Of a stretch of 64,000 bases of DNA, positions 20,440 through 29,396 are shown in pieces. The notes beneath the pieces were generated by a model. That model saw nothing but the letters and a program-made list of their open reading frames with translations. It was not told where the DNA came from and ran no database searches. The stretch lies in the NCBI RefSeq assembly GCF_006517255.1, contig NZ_CP041185.1, forward strand, positions 2,790,001-2,854,000, read 5' to 3'. Every line of letters begins with the position of its first letter. The stretch's first letter is position 1. The stretch comes from Janthinobacterium tructae. Its GTDB lineage: Bacteria; Pseudomonadota; Gammaproteobacteria; Burkholderiales; Burkholderiaceae_D. The translations under genes and the position numbers were made by a program.

Positions 20440-21225
20440 ATGATCGTCCACTTATTACAATGTTTCGGCGCCGCACCTGGTGGCGGCAATGCGGCGCTGG
20501 TCGTGGAAAACGACCACGGCAGTGAAACGGCGCGCCAGCAATTCGCCCGCGAGCGGCAAATGAGCGCCTGCGTCTTCATCGACCGGCAAGCGGACGGCGC
20601 CATCGTGCTCGACTATTTTTATCCGCACACGCGCAGCCCCCTGTGCCTGCATGCCACCCTGGCGGCCGCGCATGTGCTGCTGACGGCGCCCGGCGACCCG
20701 GCAACCCTGACGGTGACGACGGCCATGCGCGGACAAGCCTTGCAACTGGTGCGCCGCGCAGCCGATCTATTCATCGGTCTGGCGCCGCAGCCGGCGCCGG
20801 CCGTCATGCTGGAAAAATATGTGCCGTCCGAACTCATGGGCCAGCACATGCACTTGCTGTCGCCGCCCGTCATCGCCTCGGTCGGCAGCCCGAAGCTGCT
20901 GCTGGAAGTGGCCGACCGTACCACCCTGCGCGCGTTGCGGCCGAACCTGGAACTGATCGCCGACTGGAGTACCTTGCATCAGGTCAATGGCTGCTATGCG
21001 TATTGCCGCACGGGCGAAAACGAGTTTGAAGGGCGCAACTTCAACCACCTCGACCCGGCGCTGGAAGACAGCGCCACGGGCGTGGCGGCGGGCGCGCTGG
21101 CAGCGCACCGACAACAGTCGCTACGCCTGCATCAGGGCCATGCGACGCAACAACCGTGTTTGATCGAGGTGCAATACAGCGCGCAGGCAATCTGGGTGGG
21201 CGGCATGGTGCAACGCAGCACCTGA
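20440..21225 (+). CDS. PhzF-family isomerase/epimerase-like protein
   Basis: A 261-aa protein of the PhzF fold (phenazine-biosynthesis-like isomerases; most members have unknown substrates). The start at 20440 (MIVHLLQCFGAAPGGGNAAL) matches the usual PhzF N-terminus with GN-A-A-L-V-V. The longer frame would run back through the LexA box and the dnaE2 start. The second PhzF half-motif appears as TRSPLCLHATLAAAHVLL and the C-terminal block as DPALEDSATGVAAGALAAH. The catalytic Glu, usually in a ...ELPFAGH context near the N-terminus, is not obvious, so activity may differ. It is divergent from dnaE2. Confidence 0.7.
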   Translation: MIVHLLQCFGAAPGGGNAALVVENDHGSETARQQFARERQMSACVFIDRQADGAIVLDYFYPHTRSPLCLHATLAAAHVLLTAPGDPATLTVTTAMRGQALQLVRRAADLFIGLAPQPAPAVMLEKYVPSELMGQHMHLLSPPVIASVGSPKLLLEVADRTTLRALRPNLELIADWSTLHQVNGCYAYCRTGENEFEGRNFNHLDPALEDSATGVAAGALAAHRQQSLRLHQGHATQQPCLIEVQYSAQAIWVGGMVQRST

Positions 21226-21390
21226 ATGGGGCATGCTGCACCAGTACAGGGCAAGCCGGGAAGCGAGCAAAAGATAATCAACCAGGAAACAACAGTTACA
21301 AGCAATTTGTAATAACAAAACAAAGTATCGCTGGTGAATGCTGAAATGATGGCACTAGAATCAAGTCACAATACCACTTGGAGATACTGC

Positions 21391-23793
21391 GTGCCGACCC
21401 TCACCACCTTGCGTAAAGCCGTCCTCATCAGCCTGTACGGCAGCGCCGCCCTGGCCGCCTTCAGTCCCGCCGCCATGGCCCAGTCCACGGAAGCGGGAGC
21501 CACGGACGGTCCCGTGCAAACGGTCAACGTGGTCGGCTCGCGCCGGGTCGCCAGTTCCGCCACCGACACCATGGTGCCGGTCGATATCATTCCGATGTCC
21601 AGGGTCGCCGAGCAAGGCGGTCAGTTTGACCTGGCGCAATCGCTGCAATACATCTCGCCCTCGTTCAACTCCACGCGCCAGACGGGCGCCGACGGGGCCG
21701 ACCTGGTCGATTCAGCGGCCCTGCGCGGCCTCGGTTCCGACCAGACCCTGGTGCTGGTGAACGGCAAGCGGCGCCACACGACGGCCCTGGTGAATCTGTT
21801 CGGCGCGCGCAACCGCGGCAACACGGGCACGGACATGAATGCGATTCCTTTGCTGGCAATCAAGAACGTGCAAGTGCTGCGCGACGGCGCCGCCGCCCAG
21901 TACGGCTCGGACGCCATTGCCGGCGTGATCGACATCGAACTGAAGAAAAGCCTGGGCTGCGAAGCGGTGGCCGGCTACAGCCAGTATTCCGAAGGCGACG
22001 GCAAGAATTACATGACCTCCGCCTACTGTGGCATCGCGCTGGGCGACAAGGGCGTCATCGCCATCACGGGCGAATACCTGGACCGGGGCCGTTCGAACCG
22101 GGCCGACGCGGACAGCATGCGCATCATCGGCGACACCAAATCGCAAAACAAGACGCTGTACCTGAATGGCGACTACGCCACCAGCAGCACGGGCAAACTG
22201 TACTTCACGGCCGGCGCGCAGACGCGCGACGCGTCCAGCGCCGCATTCGGCCGGGGGGGCATCGGCAGCGACGACATTCCGTCGCGCAATTCGGCCGCCA
22301 TGTATCCAAATGGTTTCGTACCGTTCATTAACGGCAAGATCGATGACCAGTACGCCACCGTCGGCCACCGCAGCCAGATCGGCGAATGGCATGCTGACTT
22401 TTCGCAAACCTATGGCTACAACAAGATGCGCTACGACATCAGCCATACCCTGAACGCCTCGATCGCCAATCTCGACCTGATGAACGGTGGCAAGGGCGTC
22501 AGCGCCAGCAGCTACGACGCGGGCGGCTTCTCGTTCCAGCAACTGACCAGCAACGCCGATTTCAGCCGCTATTACGACACGGTGATGAGTGGCATGAACG
22601 TGGCCTTCGGCGCCGAATACCGCAGCGAGGAATACAAGATCATGGCCGGCGAACCGGGCTCCTACAGCGACGCCGACGGCGTGGGCGTGGGCGGCAATGC
22701 GGGCAGCCAGGGCTTTCCCGGCTTCCAGCCAGGCGACGTGACCAAGGCCAAACGCCACAGCATCGCCGCATATGGCGACGTGGAACTGGACTGGACGGAT
22801 CGCCTGAAAACCCAGGCGGCTTTGCGCTATGAAAAATTCAGCGACTTCGGCTCCACCGTGACGGGCAAGCTGGCTGCCAGCTATAAAGTGGCACCGAATG
22901 TGCTGCTGCGCGGCTCGGCCAGTACGGGATTCCGCGCACCGTCGTTGCAGCAAGTGTATTTCTCGTCCACCTTCACCGACTTCATCGGCGGCGTGCCCAC
23001 GGACGTGGTACTGGCCCCGAATGGCGGCGCCGTCGCCAACGCGGCCGGCATCCCCAAGCTGAAGGAAGAAAAATCCACCAGCTTTACGTTCGGCACCACC
23101 TGGACGCCGACGCAAGCCATTTCCGTCACGGCCGACCTGTACAACATCAAGATCAAGGACCGCATCGTGCTGTCGGGCCGCTTCAATGCCGACAACTATC
23201 CCGACCTGGCGGCGCGCCTGGCCCTGTTGGGCGTGGGCGAGGCGCAATTCTTCGTCAACTCCATCGACACGCGCACGCGGGGACTGGACCTGACGGCCTC
23301 GCACAAGGGTGAACTGGCCGGCAACCGCCTGAACACCTTCCTGGCCTTGAACTTGAGCAAAACGGAAGTGACGAAAGTCAAGACGCCCGCCTCGCTGACG
23401 GGCTTCGAGGATGTCTTGCTGTCCGAGCGCGAACGCCTGTTCATCGAACAGGGCGGCCCGCGCGCGAAAGCCACCCTGGGCTTCGACTACATCACGGGCA
23501 AGCTGGAATCGGACTTGCGCATCATCTATTTCGGCCCGCAAACCCTGGGTACCTTCAGCGGCACGGCTGAAGGCGTACCGAACGCCCGCTACGCGGCCAA
23601 GACCTCGGCCGACCTGAGCTTCACCTACAGCATCAGCAAAAATACCAAGCTGACCTTTGGCGGCAACAACATCTTCAACGTCAAGCCCACCACGCAAAAC
23701 GCGGACGAAACGGACAACGGCTTCAAGTACGACAGCGTGCAGTTCGGTCTGAACGGCGCTTCGTATTTCGGACGGCTGTGGGTGAAATTCTGA
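21391..23793 (+). CDS. TonB-dependent outer-membrane receptor
   Basis: An 800-aa receptor. The GTG start at 21391 is chosen because GGAGA ends 6 nt upstream and the next residues form a proper signal peptide (AVLISLYGSAALAAFSPAAM, cut after MAQ). Plug-domain blocks are clear: DLAQSLQYISPSFNSTRQTG, LRGLGSDQTLVLVNGKRRHT, VQVLRDGAAAQYGSDAIAGV. The barrel contains the FRAP-type block STGFRAPSLQQVYF and ends with FGRLWVKF. This subfamily often imports carbohydrates, siderophores or plant compounds; no neighbour fixes the ligand. No Fur box is visible upstream. A strong terminator follows, so it is monocistronic. Confidence 0.9.
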   Translation: MPTLTTLRKAVLISLYGSAALAAFSPAAMAQSTEAGATDGPVQTVNVVGSRRVASSATDTMVPVDIIPMSRVAEQGGQFDLAQSLQYISPSFNSTRQTGADGADLVDSAALRGLGSDQTLVLVNGKRRHTTALVNLFGARNRGNTGTDMNAIPLLAIKNVQVLRDGAAAQYGSDAIAGVIDIELKKSLGCEAVAGYSQYSEGDGKNYMTSAYCGIALGDKGVIAITGEYLDRGRSNRADADSMRIIGDTKSQNKTLYLNGDYATSSTGKLYFTAGAQTRDASSAAFGRGGIGSDDIPSRNSAAMYPNGFVPFINGKIDDQYATVGHRSQIGEWHADFSQTYGYNKMRYDISHTLNASIANLDLMNGGKGVSASSYDAGGFSFQQLTSNADFSRYYDTVMSGMNVAFGAEYRSEEYKIMAGEPGSYSDADGVGVGGNAGSQGFPGFQPGDVTKAKRHSIAAYGDVELDWTDRLKTQAALRYEKFSDFGSTVTGKLAASYKVAPNVLLRGSASTGFRAPSLQQVYFSSTFTDFIGGVPTDVVLAPNGGAVANAAGIPKLKEEKSTSFTFGTTWTPTQAISVTADLYNIKIKDRIVLSGRFNADNYPDLAARLALLGVGEAQFFVNSIDTRTRGLDLTASHKGELAGNRLNTFLALNLSKTEVTKVKTPASLTGFEDVLLSERERLFIEQGGPRAKATLGFDYITGKLESDLRIIYFGPQTLGTFSGTAEGVPNARYAAKTSADLSFTYSISKNTKLTFGGNNIFNVKPTTQNADETDNGFKYDSVQFGLNGASYFGRLWVKF

Positions 23794-23809
23794 TCACCGT
23801 GTCCACCTG

Positions 23810-23853
23810 AAAAAACAGCGGCTGCGCCAGCATGGGCAGCCGCTGTTTTTTTA
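23810..23853. terminator. Bidirectional Rho-independent terminator
   Basis: AAAAAACAGCGGCTGC (23810-23825) pairs with GCAGCCGCTGTTTTTT (23836-23851) in a 16-bp perfect stem with a 10-nt loop. It serves the receptor gene and, from the other side, the convergent histidine phosphatase. Confidence 0.9.
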
Positions 23854-23904
23854 TGCCCGCATCGACACACGGCCAGTATCGGCTGCCGCATTCGTCACAA
23901 GTTT

Positions 23905-24453
23905 TCACAGTTCATACACGCCCATGCTCCAGTACCGGCTGCCTTGCCTGTTGCGGGCAAGCCAACCCAATGCCTGCAACTCCTTGCCGATCAGGCGATT
24001 CATGATGCCATGTCCGACCAGCAGCACAGGCCCGCTGGCGGCCAGCGCAACAAGCCGCTCGGCGGCAATCCTGGCGCGCCGCCGGCTTAGCGTCAGCGAA
24101 TCGGCTCCGCACGCATAACCGAACAGCCAGAGCAGGCGAAAAATCGCTGCCCAGGCTGCCGGCGGCAGCCAAGGTGCTCTCCAGAGCGCAAAAGGCAGCC
24201 CGGCCTCGGTAAAAATCGCCTCTTGCATGAACGGCAAGTCACCCAGTGCCCTGGCCGACGAGCATGCCCTCGGTGCCGTGCTGGCCACGATAGTCGACGC
24301 CGATAGCGCTGCCCTGGCGCACTCTGCAGGTATGCCATTGTCTTTGATCAGCGATTGGTTGTAGAGATCAATCCACGCTCCCATTTGCATGGGCGCTATC
24401 CAGCCCCCTTTGGCGAGTCGGGGCTCGCCGTGACGCATCAGTGTTATTCGCAT
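23905..24453 (-). CDS. Histidine phosphatase (phosphoglycerate mutase-like) family protein
   Basis: A 182-aa protein starting MRITLMRHGEP, the RHG motif whose His is phosphorylated in this superfamily. The second catalytic His is in VLLVGHGIMNR near the C-terminus. An arginine for phosphate binding lies in TAPRACSSARALG. A hydrophobic patch (WAAIFRLLWLFGYACG) could be a membrane or lid helix, unusual for cytosolic members. Candidates include SixA- or CobC-like phosphatases, but the substrate cannot be assigned. It converges with the TonB receptor gene and shares its terminator. No operon partner is seen. Confidence 0.78.
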   Translation of the reverse strand: MRITLMRHGEPRLAKGGWIAPMQMGAWIDLYNQSLIKDNGIPAECARAALSASTIVASTAPRACSSARALGDLPFMQEAIFTEAGLPFALWRAPWLPPAAWAAIFRLLWLFGYACGADSLTLSRRRARIAAERLVALAASGPVLLVGHGIMNRLIGKELQALGWLARNRQGSRYWSMGVYEL

Positions 24454-24576
24454 GTAGTCAGATAGCCTCGCACATTTATCAGTCTGTTCAGCACGACCGC
24501 AGTGAACAATCTTTGCCCTGCGGCGGAAAGCACGGATAATAGCGGCTAACTCATAAGCACAGTATTGGATTACCTC

Positions 24577-26775
24577 ATGGAAATTAAAGTCAACTTTCTC
24601 GACAAGCTGCGTCTCGAAGCCAAGTTCGACGATTTTACCGTCATCGCCGACCAGCCCATCCGCTATAAAGGCGATGGCTCGGCGCCTGGCCCGTTCGATT
24701 ACTTTTTGGCATCATCGGCACTCTGCGCAGCCTACTTCGTGAAGTTGTATTGCGATACGCGCAATATTTCCACTGAGAATATCCGCCTGTCGCAAAATAA
24801 TATCGTCGATCCGGAAAACCGTTACCAGCAGATTTTCAAGATCCAGGTCGAGTTGCCGGCCGATATCTCGGCCAAGGACCGCCAGGGCATCCTGCGCTCG
24901 ATCGACCGTTGCACGGTGAAAAAAGTGGTGCAAGCGGGGCCGGAGTTCGTCATTGAAGAAGTCGCGAACCTGGACGCCGATGCGCAATCCTTGCTGATGC
25001 TCAATCCGACCGGCGAAGCCAGCACCTATATCGTGGGCAAGGATTTGCCGCTGGAACAGACCATCGCGAATATGTCGGGCCTGCTGGCGGGCCTAGGCAT
25101 CAAGATTGAAATCGCCTCGTGGCGCAACATCATTCCCAACGTGTGGTCTCTGCATATCCGCGATGCGCACTCGCCCATGTGCTTTACCAACGGCAAGGGC
25201 GCGACCAAGGAAAGCGCGCTGGCGTCGGCCCTGGGCGAGTACATCGAACGGCTCAGCAACAACCATTTCTACGCCGGATCGTTCTGGGGTGAAGACATCG
25301 CCAACGCGGATTTTGTGCATTACCCGAACGAGCGCTGGTTCAAGCCGGGACGCAAGGATGCGCTGCCGAAGGAAATCCTCGATGCGTACAGCCTGGAGAT
25401 CTACAACCCCGATGGCGAGCTGCGCGCCTCGCACCTGGTCGACACCAACTCCGGCAATGCCGAGCGCGGCATCTGCTCGCTGCCGTATGTGCGCCAGTCC
25501 GATGGCGAGGTCGTGTATTTCCCATCGAACCTGATCGAAAACCTGTACGTCAGCAATGGCATGAGCGCCGGCAATACCTTGGTCGAAGCGCAGGTGCAAT
25601 GTCTGTCGGAGATTTTTGAACGGGCCGTCAAACGCGAAATCCTCGAAGGCGAGATCGCCCTGCCCGACGTGCCGCAGGACGTGCTGGCGAAATACCCGGG
25701 CATCCTGGCCGGCATCCGGGGCCTGGAAGAACAAGGCTTTCCCGTACTGGTCAAAGATGCGTCGCTGGGCGGCGTGTACCCGGTGATGTGCGTCACCCTG
25801 ATGAACCCGCGCACGGGCGGCGTGTTTGCCTCGTTCGGCGCGCACCCGAGCCTGGAAGTGGCGCTCGAGCGCAGCCTGACGGAATTGCTGCAGGGCCGCA
25901 GCTTCGAAGGCTTGAACGACTTGCCGCAGCCGACGTTTGCCAGCGAAGCCGTCACCGAGCCGAACAACTTCGTCGAACATTTCATCGATTCGAGCGGCAT
26001 CGTCTCGTGGCGCTTCTTCAGCGCGAAAGCCGATTACGATTTTGTCGAGTGGGATTTTTCCGGCCACGGCGAAAACTCGAATGCCGAGGAAGCGGCGACC
26101 CTGTTCGGCATCCTCGCCGAGATGGGCAAGGAAGTCTATACGGCCGAGTACGACCAGCTGGGCGCCACCGCCTGCCGCATCCTCGTGCCCGGTTATTCGG
26201 AAGTGTATCCCGTTGAGGATTTAATCTGGGACAACACCAACAAGGCGCTGCTGTTCCGCGCCGACATCCTGAACCTGCATCAGCTGGACGATGCCAGCCT
26301 GGAAGACTTGCTCGAGCGCCTGGAAAACAGCGAGCTCGACGAGTACGGCGACATCGCTACCCTGATCGGCATCGAATTTGACGAAAACACGGTATGGGGC
26401 CAGCTGACGACGCTGGAATTGAAGCTGCTGATTCATCTGGTTCTGCAGCAGTTCGAGGAAGCGAAAGAGCTGGTGGAAACCTTCTTGCAGTACAACGACA
26501 ACACGCTCGAACGCAAACTGTTCTATCAAGCCTTGAACGTGGTGCTGGAAGTGGAACTCGATGACGAGCTGGAGCTGGACGATTACGTGGTCAATTTCCG
26601 CCGCATGTTTGGCGACGAACGCATGGACGCGGTGCTGGGCTCGGTGGACGGCAGCGTGCGCTTCTTCGGCCTGACCCCGACCAGCATGCAACTGGAAGGC
26701 CTCGACAGGCACCAGCGCCTGATCGACAGCTTCAAGAAGCTGCACGCGGCGCGCGCCAAGGTTGCTGCCCGCTAG
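24577..26775 (+). CDS. ycaO: OsmC-YcaO fusion protein
   Basis: A 732-aa protein starting MEIKVNFLDKLRLEAKF; the longer frame begins with TTG. Residues about 1-140 form an OsmC-like peroxidase-fold domain (ADQPIRYKGDGSAPGPFDYF, ALCAAYFVKLYCDTRNI). A YcaO ATP-binding domain follows (about 180-570; KGATKESALASALGEYIERL, EAQVQCLSEIFERAVKREIL, LGGVYPVMCVTLMNPRTGG, EVALERSLTELLQGRSFEG). The C-terminus (about 590-700) is helical and TPR-like. E. coli YcaO assists RimO methylthiolation of ribosomal protein S12; the OsmC-fused form is known in several proteobacteria. No peptide precursor for thiazole or azoline formation is nearby, so a RimO-helper role is more likely than RiPP synthesis. Confidence 0.88.
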   Translation: MEIKVNFLDKLRLEAKFDDFTVIADQPIRYKGDGSAPGPFDYFLASSALCAAYFVKLYCDTRNISTENIRLSQNNIVDPENRYQQIFKIQVELPADISAKDRQGILRSIDRCTVKKVVQAGPEFVIEEVANLDADAQSLLMLNPTGEASTYIVGKDLPLEQTIANMSGLLAGLGIKIEIASWRNIIPNVWSLHIRDAHSPMCFTNGKGATKESALASALGEYIERLSNNHFYAGSFWGEDIANADFVHYPNERWFKPGRKDALPKEILDAYSLEIYNPDGELRASHLVDTNSGNAERGICSLPYVRQSDGEVVYFPSNLIENLYVSNGMSAGNTLVEAQVQCLSEIFERAVKREILEGEIALPDVPQDVLAKYPGILAGIRGLEEQGFPVLVKDASLGGVYPVMCVTLMNPRTGGVFASFGAHPSLEVALERSLTELLQGRSFEGLNDLPQPTFASEAVTEPNNFVEHFIDSSGIVSWRFFSAKADYDFVEWDFSGHGENSNAEEAATLFGILAEMGKEVYTAEYDQLGATACRILVPGYSEVYPVEDLIWDNTNKALLFRADILNLHQLDDASLEDLLERLENSELDEYGDIATLIGIEFDENTVWGQLTTLELKLLIHLVLQQFEEAKELVETFLQYNDNTLERKLFYQALNVVLEVELDDELELDDYVVNFRRMFGDERMDAVLGSVDGSVRFFGLTPTSMQLEGLDRHQRLIDSFKKLHAARAKVAAR

Positions 26776-26792
26776 GGCGGCAAGCCCGGGCT

Positions 26793-26830
26793 GCTGGCAA
26801 GCGGCTGACGAGAGTCAGCCGCTTGCCAGC
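26793..26830. other. 17-bp perfect hairpin at the convergent ycaO / CoaD-HD ends
   Basis: GCTGGCAAGCGGCTGAC (26793-26809) and GTCAGCCGCTTGCCAGC (26814-26830) form a perfect 17-bp stem with a GAGA (GNRA) loop on the plus strand. It begins 18 nt after the ycaO stop and covers the last codons and stop of the CoaD-HD gene. No U-run follows. It could stabilise ycaO mRNA or end transcription from both sides. Confidence 0.6.
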
Positions 26831-27963
26831 GCCGCGATCTCCTTCTGCATGTTTTCAATCGCCCGCGCGTTGTACTGGTCGGCGAAATACGCATCGCCAA
26901 ACAGCTGGCCCGCCTGCGCCTTGCCGCATAAATGCTGGAGCGCCAGGCCCCGCTGCTGCTTGAAGCGCACGGGGTCCACATGCGCATATTCAAGGCCGAT
27001 GGCTTGCGTGTAGGCGTGATACACCTCTTCATCCTGCCCCAGGATGGCCAGGTCGGCGCTGAGCATGGCGTCCTTCAGCGCATGGCTAATGCCAGGGCCC
27101 TGGAAATGGTCGGTGGCGCGTATCAATTGCGCCACATCGAGGTTGTCGCCCGCATCGAGGCCGCTGGCCAGCCACAGCTGGGCGCTCGCCTCTTCGCTGG
27201 AATACAGGGCGTCTTCGTCATGGCTGTAGATGGCGTCATGGAACCAGAATGCTTTCTTGACCAGCGCGCTGTCGCGTTTGGGTGCATAGGTATTGTCGGC
27301 CCACACGCGGATCTCCGACAGGCCGTGCACCAGGTGGTCGAGGTTGTGATAGTGGCGCTCCGCGCCGCCATACGCCTGCGGTCCCGTCAGGTGCGCGAAC
27401 CAGTGGTCCGCCAGCGCGATGTCGGCTTGCGAAGCGGTGGCGTAATGCCACAGCGCTTCCCACTCCTTGCGCAGGCAGTCGAGTATCCACGCGTGGTAGG
27501 CGGGGCCGGGGACGAATTTCTTCATGGTCCAGTTCCAGCCCACGGGGCCTTCCAGCGCCTTGACGAAGCTGGAACTGACGGAGCCCAGGTCGCGCGGCGG
27601 CATGACGAAAATCGTCTTGGCGCCCTGCAGTACGTCCACATTGGTTTGCTGGATCAGGTTTTCATAGTCGAAATCGGCTGTCGTGCGGATGCCGCGGATC
27701 AGGTAGTCGCAGCCATGCTTTTTCGCCGCGCGCGCCGTGTAGTCGCCCTTGACGATGACCACCTGTACATTGTCCCAGCCGCACTCGCGCGCGCTCTGTT
27801 CGATGATGCGCTTGCGGTCTTCGGCCGGGAACTGCGGCTTCTTGGCGGGGTTTTGCGACAGGAACACGATCACTTCGTCGGCGAGCGAACGCGCTTCGCC
27901 GATCACCCACATGTGGCCGTTGGTGATGGGGTCGAGGGTTCCTGAAAATCCGATTCTCTGCAT
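26815..27963 (-). CDS. CoaD-like adenylyltransferase fused to an HD-domain protein
   Basis: A 382-aa two-domain protein starting MQRIGFSGTLDPITNGH. Residues 1-160 resemble phosphopantetheine adenylyltransferase (CoaD; CoA synthesis). They have the T-N-G-H nucleotide motif (14-17), the RGIRTTADFDYE block (90-101) and the SSSFVKAL signature. Residues about 165-380 resemble the predicted HD-superfamily phosphohydrolases (HYHNLDHLVHGL at 204-215; FHDAIY with the His-Asp pair at 242-243). Stand-alone CoaD is about 160 aa, so this is a genuine fusion in one frame. It may be an accessory CoaD paralog linking nucleotidyl transfer to hydrolysis. It sits downstream of the kinase gene on the same strand. 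Confidence 0.85.
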   Translation of the reverse strand: MQRIGFSGTLDPITNGHMWVIGEARSLADEVIVFLSQNPAKKPQFPAEDRKRIIEQSARECGWDNVQVVIVKGDYTARAAKKHGCDYLIRGIRTTADFDYENLIQQTNVDVLQGAKTIFVMPPRDLGSVSSSFVKALEGPVGWNWTMKKFVPGPAYHAWILDCLRKEWEALWHYATASQADIALADHWFAHLTGPQAYGGAERHYHNLDHLVHGLSEIRVWADNTYAPKRDSALVKKAFWFHDAIYSHDEDALYSSEEASAQLWLASGLDAGDNLDVAQLIRATDHFQGPGISHALKDAMLSADLAILGQDEEVYHAYTQAIGLEYAHVDPVRFKQQRGLALQHLCGKAQAGQLFGDAYFADQYNARAIENMQKEIAALASG

Positions 27964-28049
27964 GTGCGCTCCGTGGTCTGGTTCTGCTTGTTTCGCAGAC
28001 AATATAGGGCCACGGCGCGCACGTCAATGCAACATGCCAAAGATCATGA

Positions 28050-29396
28050 TCAAAACGCTCTTTTCTCCGCTTGCGGGAATTCCACGCGCACGCACAGGCC
28101 GCCCAGGCGCTCGGACTTGTCCAGCACCAGACGCGCGCCATGGCGCTCGGCGATGGCCTTGATGATGGCCAGTCCCAGGCCGCTGCCGTTGGCGTCCGTG
28201 CCGGGCACGCGGTAGAAGCGGCTGAAGACGCGTTCGCGCTCCTCGGGCGGGATGCCGGGGCCGCTGTCTTCCACGGACAAGGTCACGCCGACGGGGCTGG
28301 CGCGCAGGTCGATATCGACCGTGCCACCCTGCGGCGTGTACTTGATGGCGTTATCGACCAGGTTGCGCAGCATGATGTTAAGGGCATCGGCCTGCCCCGC
28401 CACCTTGGCCGGGTCCATGTGGTGCAAGCCCAGGTCGATCTTGCGCGCCTGCGCAATGCCGGCCATGTCGCCCAGCGCCCGCTTGACGACGTCGTTCAAA
28501 TCCACCGCCTGCAGCTGGTCGCCGCTGGCGGCGCTCGCTTCCTGGCGCGCCAGCACCAGCAACTGCTCGACCAGGCGCGTGGCCCGCTCGATGCCGGCAC
28601 TCACGCGGCTGATTGCCAGGCTGCGTTTTTCTTCCGATTCGGCCCGCTCCAGGCTGAGTACCTGCAGTTTCAGGGCCGCCAGCGGCGTGCGCAATTCATG
28701 CGCGGCGTCGGCGACGAAATGCTGCTGCGCGTCGAACGCCGTTTTGACGCGCCCGAACAGCAAATTCAATTCATGCACCAGGGGGCGCACTTCGTCGGGC
28801 AAGCCCGCTTCCGAGACGGGAGATAAATCATCGGCCTGGCGCGCCGCCACCTGCTTGCGCACGCGCGAGACGGGCGCCAGCGAACCGCTGACGACCCACC
28901 ACACCACCAGCATCAAGATAGGCGCCATCAGCGCGATGGGACCGACCGTGCGCAGCGCCAGGCTGCCGGCCATGCGCTTGCGTACGGCCATGTCCTGCGC
29001 GATCTGCACGGTCTGGGAACTGGTTTGCACGGAGAAGATGCGGTAGGTAGTGCCGTTGGCCTTCACATTCGAAAAGCCCAGCACGGCGCGCTGCGGCAGT
29101 TCCGCGCGCGTGATCGAGCGGAACACCTGCACGCCGTCCGGCGTCCACACCTGCACCACCATGTCGTTGTTGACGGGGTCGGCCGGCAAGGCTTGCGCAT
29201 GGTTGGCCAGCGGCGCGCCGGAGCGCAGCGACAGGGCCATCTGCTGCATGTGATAGTCGAAGATCTGGTCGGCGTCGTACAGGGCGCTGCGGTAGGCGAT
29301 CGAGGCCTGCGCCAGGGCCGCCATGATGATGGCCGCCAGCAAAAACCACAGCAGGCGGCCGCGCAGCGAGTGCGTCACCGTGACCTTCATCCTCAT
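28050..29396 (-). CDS. Two-component sensor histidine kinase (QseC/PmrB type)
   Basis: A 448-aa inner-membrane kinase. The first membrane helix is LLWFLLAAIIMAALAQASIA; a periplasmic sensor domain runs to about residue 155; the second helix is VGPIALMAPILMLVVWWVV. A HAMP-like linker is followed by the H-box VADAAHELRTPLAALKLQVL, the N-box MLRNLVDNAIKYTPQGG and the G-boxes VEDSGPGIPPEERERVF and GSGLGLAIIKAIAERHGARL. Its start overlaps the response-regulator stop (ATGA), so they are coupled. It is the last gene of the degP-regulator-kinase run. The architecture is of the QseC/PmrB/TctE class. The signal is unknown; neighbours suggest envelope stress. Confidence 0.92.
   Translation of the reverse strand: MRMKVTVTHSLRGRLLWFLLAAIIMAALAQASIAYRSALYDADQIFDYHMQQMALSLRSGAPLANHAQALPADPVNNDMVVQVWTPDGVQVFRSITRAELPQRAVLGFSNVKANGTTYRIFSVQTSSQTVQIAQDMAVRKRMAGSLALRTVGPIALMAPILMLVVWWVVSGSLAPVSRVRKQVAARQADDLSPVSEAGLPDEVRPLVHELNLLFGRVKTAFDAQQHFVADAAHELRTPLAALKLQVLSLERAESEEKRSLAISRVSAGIERATRLVEQLLVLARQEASAASGDQLQAVDLNDVVKRALGDMAGIAQARKIDLGLHHMDPAKVAGQADALNIMLRNLVDNAIKYTPQGGTVDIDLRASPVGVTLSVEDSGPGIPPEERERVFSRFYRVPGTDANGSGLGLAIIKAIAERHGARLVLDKSERLGGLCVRVEFPQAEKRAF

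Noticed and set aside
24577..26775. Thiazole/azoline peptide (RiPP) cluster around YcaO
   Set aside because: No precursor peptide, dehydrogenase, E1-like partner or transporter is adjacent; the OsmC fusion fits the non-RiPP type.
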